NCBI GenBank assembly: GCA_038043305.1
Contig: JBBTCG010000109.1
Span: 1-11,084, forward strand
DNA length: 11,084 nucleotides
DNA from: JACRCE01 sp038043305
GTDB lineage: Bacteria; Desulfobacterota; GWC2-55-46
Direction of reading: 5' to 3'
Below, piece by piece: positions 7,005-11,084 of the stretch. The position numbers and the translations under genes were made by a program. The notes under the pieces were generated by a model. That model worked only from the letters and a program-made list of their open reading frames with translations, did no database searches and was not told the origin of the DNA. The first letter of the stretch is position 1; each line of letters opens with the position of its first letter.

Positions 7005-7896
7005 GTTCCTTGGTCTTGCAATGCGTCTTACAACTGTCGCCGAGCTTGTCGCTGTGCATGGCGCAACGGCTCTCTGAGCAGGTCTGCTTTGCGTCAAACG
7101 ACGCCTCCAGCGGAAGCGCGAGCGTTAAGGTCAAAAACGCCGTAATAACCACGCTTGCAACAACGGCCTTGATTGGTGGGCGGTTATGTCCGCTGTCCTT
7201 GCCGACGATGAGCCTGTCTATGCGCTCTCCAACCGAAGCGCCTGAAATGGAGACCTGCACGGCATAGGCTTTATTAAAGGCCGTTGCCTTTAATAGCGCG
7301 CTTGCAAGCGGAAGGGGTGTGCCGGCCGTTTTCACAGCCGCGTCGTCAGCCTCGTTTTCCCTCTTGACCCTCATCCGATTCACAACCCATCTGATTGCCG
7401 GGACGTAAAAGAACGCATCCTTAAAAAACTTGAGGGTAAAATACCTGAGCGGGTCAAAACATTGCCTGTGATAAAGTTCATGGAGGAATACCGCCTTTAG
7501 TTCCTCCCTTTCAAGGCCGTTTATCATGCCGGTTGAGATATAAACCCTTGGCCTTAAAAGACCGTGCGTAAAGGCAACCGGATTCGGGTCGAGTATCAAC
7601 GACACGGCTCCCGCCTTTTTTTGCGGAAGGCGTTTTATCACTGCCCTTGCCTTTGCAAACCCGATGAAGGCCGTTATCATTGCATACAAAACCCCTGCGG
7701 AGATCAGGAGCACCGAAGACCAGATGAGGATAAGCTTGAGAAGATAGACCTCTCCCATGCAGCGCACAAAAAGGCTCTGGCAAAACTCGGCCGCCTGACG
7801 TGTAAGCGCAATAAGGCCGGGCAGGCCGTTATTAAACCACCATGCGCCGCTCGCAAGCAGAGTAACTCCCATGAGCAATGGCAACAATACGCTCAT
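6994..7896 (-). CDS. M56-family (BlaR1/MecR1-type) membrane metalloprotease with Cys/His-rich tail
   Basis: A 300-residue zinc protease of the BlaR1/MecR1 family, which cleaves or triggers loss of a partner BlaI-type repressor on signal. TM segments lie at about 2-20, 52-80 and 243-263. The cytoplasmic part holds the M56 mark P-V-A-F-T-H-G-L-L-R-P-R (106-117), the zinc site H139-E-L-Y-H143 and the downstream R-E-N-E-A-D (179-184), with E180 as likely third ligand. BlaR1 and MecR1 end in a ~250-residue penicillin-binding sensor; this protein has only about 37 residues after the last TM. That tail holds C273, C278, M280, H281, C289, H292, C293, H298 and H300, a soft-metal-binding composition, predicted to be periplasmic. 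The loop between TM1 and TM2 adds C39, C46 and M47. Its ATG overlaps the repressor stop as ATGA, with AGGA five nt upstream. Protease family is firm; metal sensing is inferred. Confidence 0.88.
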   Translation of the reverse strand: MSVLLPLLMGVTLLASGAWWFNNGLPGLIALTRQAAEFCQSLFVRCMGEVYLLKLILIWSSVLLISAGVLYAMITAFIGFAKARAVIKRLPQKKAGAVSLILDPNPVAFTHGLLRPRVYISTGMINGLEREELKAVFLHELYHRQCFDPLRYFTLKFFKDAFFYVPAIRWVVNRMRVKRENEADDAAVKTAGTPLPLASALLKATAFNKAYAVQVSISGASVGERIDRLIVGKDSGHNRPPIKAVVASVVITAFLTLTLALPLEASFDAKQTCSESRCAMHSDKLGDSCKTHCKTKEHQH

Positions 7897-8309
7897 CTCT
7901 TTCCTTTTTCCATCAACTCTTTTTTCTTGCTGTCAATAAGGGCTGCAAGCCTTTCAAGTTCAAGCGGGTGCTCGCGCGCCAGCATGTCAACGAAAGAGGC
8001 GCTTGCGCCGCTTGCCGAAATGGAGATGATGCCCTTGAACACGTCCGCCGACGCCTTCCGGGCAAATTCGTCTTTGGTGTATTCAGGTCTGAAGAGATAA
8101 ACACTGTTGCCTTTTATCTTTCTTACGAGGCCCTTCCGGGTAAGCCTCTCCAACACCGTAAGCACCGTGGTCAAGGCGATATCCCGCGTGGCCCTGATGG
8201 AATCGAATATCTCCTTGCCGCTCGCCTCACGTCTCTCCCAGAGAGATTCAAGTATCTCCTGTTCAAGATACCCGAGGATCTTATTGTCTTTTACAATCCT
8301 GTCAATCAT
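7893..8309 (-). CDS. BlaI/MecI/CopY-family transcriptional repressor
   Basis: A 138-residue winged-helix repressor. L14-E-Q-E-I-L-E-S-L-W-E opens the DNA-binding domain. The recognition region A-L-T-T-V-L-T-V-L-E-R-L-T-R-K-G-L-V (45-62) is the most family-typical part, and the wing follows at about 63-75. The C-terminal ~50 residues would form the dimerisation helices. It has no cysteine, so it lacks the CxC metal hook of CopY and should depend on the neighbouring protease to sense metal. The Asn-Phe bond cut in staphylococcal BlaI/MecI is not present; residues 98-107 (S-A-S-G-A-S-A-S-F-V) are at the equivalent hinge. A candidate operator fills its promoter spacer, so it is probably autoregulated. 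There is no ribosome site; the promoter position implies a leaderless mRNA. Confidence 0.92.
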   Translation of the reverse strand: MIDRIVKDNKILGYLEQEILESLWERREASGKEIFDSIRATRDIALTTVLTVLERLTRKGLVRKIKGNSVYLFRPEYTKDEFARKASADVFKGIISISASGASASFVDMLAREHPLELERLAALIDSKKKELMEKGKR

Positions 8310-8316
8310 AGTTCAT

Positions 8317-8345
8317 ATCATATTCGACAATGTGTAGAATGTCAA
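8317..8345 (-). promoter_or_regulatory. Near-consensus promoter of the repressor/protease operon, leaderless
   Basis: On the minus strand TTGACA (8345-8340, full consensus) and TATGAT (8322-8317, 5 of 6) are separated by exactly 17 nt. The -10 box ends only seven nt before the ATG at 8309, so transcription should begin at or within a base or two of the start codon. No Shine-Dalgarno is present, in keeping with leaderless translation. Confidence 0.8.
8323..8339. promoter_or_regulatory. 17-bp dyad operator filling the spacer of the repressor promoter
   Basis: On the minus strand the spacer reads TTCTACACATTGTCGAA, a dyad with one arm mismatch (TTCTAC against TTCGAC on the opposite strand). It matches the upstream dyad of cusCBA (6959-6975) at 14 of 17 positions. 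A bound repressor dimer would cover the promoter between -35 and -10. Self-binding by the adjacent BlaI-type protein is the natural inference. Confidence 0.72.
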
Positions 8346-8370
8346 GCTGTTTGTTCCGCAACCCGTTTTC

Positions 8371-9747
8371 TCACTTCCCTATGCAGAACTCCGAAAATAT
8401 CCTATCAAGGATGTCCTCTGTCGTTACCTCGCCGGTTATCTCGCCAAGGCTCGTCAAGGCGATCCTTGTGTCAGCGGCGCAAAGCTCCAGCGGCTCATTG
8501 CCTGTTGCGGCCTCTATGGCTCTTTCGATTGACTCCAATGCCTTTTCAAGGGACTGTTTATGCCTGAGCGAAACAACAAGGCCGCTTGTTGCTGCGTCAG
8601 CGCTTTCCTGAACGGCTCGGCCTGAGACCGCTTCAAAGATCGCGTCCTTGAGCTCCTCTATGCCCGTTGAGCGAAGCGCTGACGTAAGGCAGATTCTACG
8701 ACCTTGAAAGACGGCCTTGAGTTCATCCTGTCTTTTCTCGTTCAAAAGGTCGGCCTTGTTTGCGACGATCAATATCTTTTTCCCCTCCAGCTCTTTAATT
8801 ATCTCGATATCCTCATCAATGGCCGCTGACGAGTCCACGACGTACAGGACAAGGTGCGCCTCCTTTATCCGCTCCCTTGCTCGTTCAATGCCGATTGCCT
8901 CAACCGGGTCATCGGTATGCGTAAGCCCGGCGGTGTCCATGAGCCTTATCGGCGCTCCGCGCAGGTTTATGGTCTCCTCCAGCACGTCCCTCGTTGTTCC
9001 GGGATGTGGCGTTACAATTGCGCGTTCTTCCTTCAAAAGAATATTGAGAAGGCTTGATTTGCCGACGTTGGGCCTTCCGGCGATTATTACCCTTACCCCG
9101 TTTTTCAGGGCCGCGCCTTCCTCGTAAGTATCCAGAACTGTTTTTATCTCCCTTGAGGCCGAGGCAAGGATCGTCAGCGTATCCGGCGTCGGGCCAAGCT
9201 CCTCCTCCGGAAAGTCGAGGTGAGCCTGCATGAGCGTCAGCGCGCCGAAAAGCGCGTCTTTTATCTTGTTTACCCTCTTTGAAAACACGCCGTCCAGATG
9301 CGAGCGCGCGCTTGACAGGGCAAGGTCCGTCTCAGCGCGGATAACGTCAATGACCGCTTCGGCCTGAGCCAGATCGAGCTTGCCGTTCAGGAACGCTTGC
9401 TTGGTAAACTCGCCGGGCATGGCCGGACGCGCCCCGCTCCTTAATACCTCGGAAAGAATATTTTTGAGCACAAGCGGGCCGCCGTGGCAGTGAAGCTCGA
9501 CCACGTCCGCGCCCGTGTAAGTGGCCGGTGCGGCCATGTATACGAAAAAACCGTTGTCTATAGTCTTATTGTCCCTGCACACCCGGCCATAGTAAAGATA
9601 GCGCTCCTTTATGTTCTCTTTGTCAACGCCGGACGAGAACACAAATACCCTCATGCCGCAGTCAAGGGCCTTTGGGCCGCTGATCCTGATAATGCCTATG
9701 CCGCCCTCTCCAAGGGCCGTTGATATGGCGGCTATGGTGTCAATCAT
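8371..9747 (-). CDS. mnmE: tRNA uridine-34 5-carboxymethylaminomethyl modification GTPase MnmE
   Basis: A full-length 458-residue MnmE (TrmE). With MnmG it installs the (carboxymethyl)aminomethyl group on wobble U34 of certain tRNAs, using a methylene-tetrahydrofolate one-carbon unit. The N-terminal domain opens with D-T-I-A-A-I-S and G-E-G-G-I-G-I-I-R-I-S-G (13-24), the folate-binding part. The G domain, inserted in a helical domain, shows G1 G-R-P-N-V-G-K-S (224-231), G2 T-T-R-D (251-254), G3 D-T-A-G-L (271-275) and G4 N-K-A-D (330-333). The last five residues are the conserved F-C-I-G-K with its catalytic-region cysteine. The ATG overlaps the stop of the upstream small gene (ATGA), with only a weak GGGCGG ahead, so translation is probably coupled. 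All motifs are intact; the gene ends 26 nt before the repressor promoter. Confidence 0.98.
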   Translation of the reverse strand: MIDTIAAISTALGEGGIGIIRISGPKALDCGMRVFVFSSGVDKENIKERYLYYGRVCRDNKTIDNGFFVYMAAPATYTGADVVELHCHGGPLVLKNILSEVLRSGARPAMPGEFTKQAFLNGKLDLAQAEAVIDVIRAETDLALSSARSHLDGVFSKRVNKIKDALFGALTLMQAHLDFPEEELGPTPDTLTILASASREIKTVLDTYEEGAALKNGVRVIIAGRPNVGKSSLLNILLKEERAIVTPHPGTTRDVLEETINLRGAPIRLMDTAGLTHTDDPVEAIGIERARERIKEAHLVLYVVDSSAAIDEDIEIIKELEGKKILIVANKADLLNEKRQDELKAVFQGRRICLTSALRSTGIEELKDAIFEAVSGRAVQESADAATSGLVVSLRHKQSLEKALESIERAIEAATGNEPLELCAADTRIALTSLGEITGEVTTEDILDRIFSEFCIGK

Positions 9748-9914
9748 TTGAGGCCGCCCTTGGGGGTAATCTTCACGTCAACGTCGGGCATTGTCTCGAC
9801 CTTGCCCTCTGCGGCAACGAGGCGCGCGGCCTCGCCGACGCCCATTGAGTTGGAAACAAGCGCAAAACCTGAGATACAGATAATGCCGGATAGCAGCCAT
9901 AAAGGCATCTTCAT
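9744..9914 (-). CDS. Small exported or membrane-anchored protein coupled to mnmE
   Basis: A 56-residue protein of unknown function. It opens M-K-M-P-L-W-L-L-S-G-I-I-C-I-S-G-F-A-L-V, a Sec signal or single TM anchor without a lipobox. A short polar tail follows, with E-G-K-V-E-T-M-P-D-V-D-V-K-I-T-P-K-G-G-L-K. I choose the ATG at 9912-9914 because GGAAGG lies eight nt upstream; a longer frame from 9959 would put 15 charged residues before the signal and has its purine-rich site only two nt from the ATG. Its stop overlaps the mnmE start as ATGA, which supports real expression. I do not recognise the family. Confidence 0.6.
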   Translation of the reverse strand: MKMPLWLLSGIICISGFALVSNSMGVGEAARLVAAEGKVETMPDVDVKITPKGGLK

Positions 9915-10058
9915 TGCTTCAACCTTCCATCCTCTAAAAAAAATGGTCTTGTGCGCCATGTCCTCTCATGGGATATGCTCATAGCTTCTTCATCAAGGTA
10001 CTCTTTTTTTAGCGATTGTGCAATTCTCTCAGGCGACCGGCGTACCCCTGAATGTCTC

Positions 10059-10090
10059 TTGACGCAAATAATTGACGTTGCCCGTTGACG
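10059..10090 (+). promoter_or_regulatory. Three TTGACG direct repeats at 13-bp period upstream of queC
   Basis: TTGACG occurs at 10059-10064, 10072-10077 and 10085-10090, each start exactly 13 bp from the next, with unrelated 7-bp spacers. The array lies in the divergent region between the mnmE-side small gene and queC and ends 25 bp before the queC start. It could be a set of regulator half-sites, or it could reflect overlapping -35-like boxes. No known regulator is recognised. Confidence 0.4.
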
Positions 10091-10106
10091 CCCAATGTGT
10101 TTTAAT
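10078..10106 (+). promoter_or_regulatory. Candidate extended -10 promoter of queC
   Basis: TG-T-TTTAAT (10098-10106) fits an extended -10 element, with a weak TTGCCC -35 box (10078-10083) 17 nt upstream. Only eight nt separate the -10 box from the queC ATG, so the message would be leaderless or nearly so. The GAGGGG touching the ATG is too close to act as a normal ribosome site. Confidence 0.45.
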
Positions 10107-10114
10107 TCGAGGGG

Positions 10115-10861
10115 ATGAAGGCAAGTAAATCCATAGTCCTTGTCAGCGGCGGCCTTGACAGCGCCGTAACCGCGGCCATAGCCGCTTTAACCACTGAACC
10201 GGCCTTTTTGCACGTCAACTACGGTCAAAGGACGGAGCGCCGCGAGCTCAAGGCGTTTGAGCAATTAGCCGCTTATTACAAGGTACACCAGACGCTTGTC
10301 GCGGACATCCGTCATCTGTCGAAGATCGGCTGCTCCGCGTTGACGGACTTAAAGATAAAAGTGCCAAAGGGCGCGCTTGGCAGAAAAAACATCCCTGTTA
10401 CCTATGTCCCGTTCAGAAACGCGCATATACTCTCCATTGCAACGGCGTGGGCAGAGGCGATTGGCGCAAGGGACATCTACATCGGCGCGGTGGAGGAGGA
10501 CAGTTCAGGCTACCCTGACTGCAGGGAGGAGTTTTTCAAGGCATTTGAAAAGGCCATCCGTCTCGGCACGGCGACAAAGCGGCCGATAAAAATTAAAACG
10601 CCGCTCATACACAGACGAAAGTCCTGGATAGTCAAAACCGGCCTGAGGCTCAAAGCGCCGCTCTATCTGACATGGTCGTGCTACAAGGAGTCGGCCCTTG
10701 CCTGCGGCTCGTGCGACTCGTGCCTTTTAAGGCTCCGGGGCTTTAAGGAGGCGGGCATTGTTGACCCGATTCCGTACCAAAAGGCCGTGTCCGTGAGCCG
10801 TGACCGCGAAGGACTAAAAGACCGTAAACTTAACAACGTGAAGAAGGAGAAAGCAGGATGA
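10115..10861 (+). CDS. queC: 7-cyano-7-deazaguanine (preQ0) synthase QueC
   Basis: A 248-residue cytoplasmic enzyme that converts 7-carboxy-7-deazaguanine and ammonia to preQ0 using ATP, the base later placed at wobble G34 of tRNA as queuosine. The PP-loop S-G-G-L-D-S lies at 11-16, Y-G-Q-R at 36-39, the central V-P-F-R-N-A-H-I-L-S-I-A (98-109) and I-G-A-V-E-E-D-S-S-G-Y-P-D-C-R (123-137) are family hallmarks. The zinc site is C189, C197, C200 and C203 in S-C-Y-x6-C-G-S-C-D-S-C. It is slightly longer than E. coli QueC (231) because of a basic Lys/Arg-rich C-terminal tail (about 225-248). The start fits the family N-terminus. The stop overlaps the next gene as ATGA. No other queuosine genes are in the window. 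Confidence 0.95.
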   Translation: MKASKSIVLVSGGLDSAVTAAIAALTTEPAFLHVNYGQRTERRELKAFEQLAAYYKVHQTLVADIRHLSKIGCSALTDLKIKVPKGALGRKNIPVTYVPFRNAHILSIATAWAEAIGARDIYIGAVEEDSSGYPDCREEFFKAFEKAIRLGTATKRPIKIKTPLIHRRKSWIVKTGLRLKAPLYLTWSCYKESALACGSCDSCLLRLRGFKEAGIVDPIPYQKAVSVSRDREGLKDRKLNNVKKEKAG

Positions 10862-10995
10862 CGTTTCTGGAGTTTCTAAAGGTTAAAAAAAACATTAACA
10901 TGGACGGTAAGCAAATCTTCGAGTTCATGGACGACTACTATGACGAGTACCTCGCCTTTCTCAAAGGTGTGAAGGACGGATGCGGCAAGGACTGA
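10858..10995 (+). CDS. Small 45-residue protein coupled to queC
   Basis: A 45-codon frame starts at ATG 10858, overlapping the queC stop as ATGA, and ends at TGA 10993-10995. AAGGAG lies eight nt upstream inside the queC 3' end, a strong ribosome site. The product is soluble: a Lys-rich first half (K-V-K-K at 8-11), then an acidic aromatic stretch F-M-D-D-Y-Y-D-E-Y (23-31) and one cysteine (C42). The ribosome site plus the overlap make it a likely real gene. I do not recognise a family or function. A role with QueC is only suggested by coupling. Confidence 0.65.
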   Translation: MTFLEFLKVKKNINMDGKQIFEFMDDYYDEYLAFLKGVKDGCGKD

Positions 10996-11017
10996 GAGGC
11001 CGTGATAAAATCGTGAA

Positions 11018-11075
11018 CCGTGAAAGTCCCCCTGATAAGGGGGATTTAGGGGGTTGGGGGTTGAGTCTTTCACGG
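11018..11075. repeat. Nested inverted repeat with C5/G5 hairpin, MITE-like
   Basis: CCGTGAAAG (11018-11026) and CTTTCACGG (11067-11075) are perfect outer arms. Immediately inside the left arm TCCCCCT (11027-11033) pairs with AGGGGGA (11038-11044) around a GATA loop. Two more G5 runs follow (11049-11053 and 11056-11060). After the right arm, TCACGGTTC continues to the window end as a partial echo of GAACCGTGA on the left. A C5...G5-ATTTA-G5 core of this kind recurs as small dispersed repeats in many environmental bacterial genomes, by my recollection. It may also end the queC transcript, though it has no T-run. Confidence 0.6.
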
Positions 11076-11084
11076 TCACGGTTC

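Noticed and set aside
6994..7896. Beta-lactam sensor (true BlaR1/MecR1)
   Set aside because: No penicillin-binding domain is present. Only about 37 residues follow the last TM, and no beta-lactamase gene is nearby.
7893..8309. CopY-type direct copper repressor
   Set aside because: The protein has no cysteine, so the C-terminal CxC metal hook of CopY is absent.
7564..8567. Long plus-strand frames (178 and 229 codons) across the M56/repressor/mnmE region
   Set aside because: They are antisense to three intact genes with clear motifs, show no family resemblance and cross the repressor promoter. They are shadow frames.
9911..9982. 23-codon minus-strand frame overlapping the start of the small mnmE-linked gene (ATGA at 9914-9911)
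   Set aside because: No usable ribosome site and an unremarkable basic sequence; the overlap alone is not enough.
11039..11060. G-quadruplex
   Set aside because: Only three G5 runs are present, and one of them pairs with a nearby C5 run; a four-run motif is not completed inside the window.
1..11084. CRISPR array, tRNA or rRNA genes, riboswitch
   Set aside because: I looked for regularly spaced repeats, tRNA-like cloverleaf ends and conserved rRNA stretches and saw none on either strand.

Overview
This window comes from a diderm (Gram-negative) bacterium. It encodes a complete tripartite Cu(I)/Ag(I)-type efflux pump: an outer-membrane TolC-family channel, a periplasmic adaptor and an RND pump. 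The moderately GC-rich composition, the G/C-run repeat at the right edge and the gene mix would suit an environmental lineage such as Nitrospirota or Desulfobacterota. That placement is a guess and no marker here proves it.

Left edge (1-420): two copies of an 8-bp palindrome flank a small palindrome. They are followed by the 5'-truncated C-terminal remnant of what looks like an SGNH-hydrolase/acyltransferase-type protein, ending in a perfect 12-bp-stem hairpin. The region looks like rearranged or decayed accessory DNA.

Metal-efflux block (421-8345, all on the minus strand, so read right to left): a cysteine-free BlaI/MecI-type repressor and an M56 (BlaR1/MecR1-type) membrane metalloprotease overlap by ATGA. 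They are followed by cusC-like, cusB-like and cusA-like genes spaced 6-9 nt apart, and then by a histidine-rich four-TM membrane protein. The M56 protein has no penicillin-binding sensor domain. After its last TM segment it carries only a ~37-residue Cys/His/Met-rich tail, predicted to lie in the periplasm. Two closely related 17-bp dyads (14/17 identical) lie in front of the two transcription units. One fills exactly the 17-bp spacer of a near-consensus sigma70-type promoter for the repressor. The other lies just upstream of the cusCBA promoter. The simplest reading is a BlaR1/BlaI-type proteolytic signalling module converted to periplasmic metal sensing and controlling its neighbouring CusCBA pump. 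This is the main finding of the window.

tRNA-modification block (8371-10995): mnmE (wobble U34 modification) lies on the minus strand, ATGA-coupled to a short upstream gene for a small exported or membrane-anchored protein. Across a ~200-bp divergent intergenic region, queC (preQ0 synthase of the queuosine pathway, wobble G34) runs on the plus strand and is ATGA-coupled to a 45-codon small gene. The intergenic region contains three TTGACG repeats at an exact 13-bp period just upstream of queC. Promoters for both blaI and queC are placed so close to the ATG that leaderless transcripts are likely.

Right edge (11018-11084): a nested inverted repeat with a C5/G5 hairpin and three G5 runs, resembling a small dispersed repeat, which the window cuts off.
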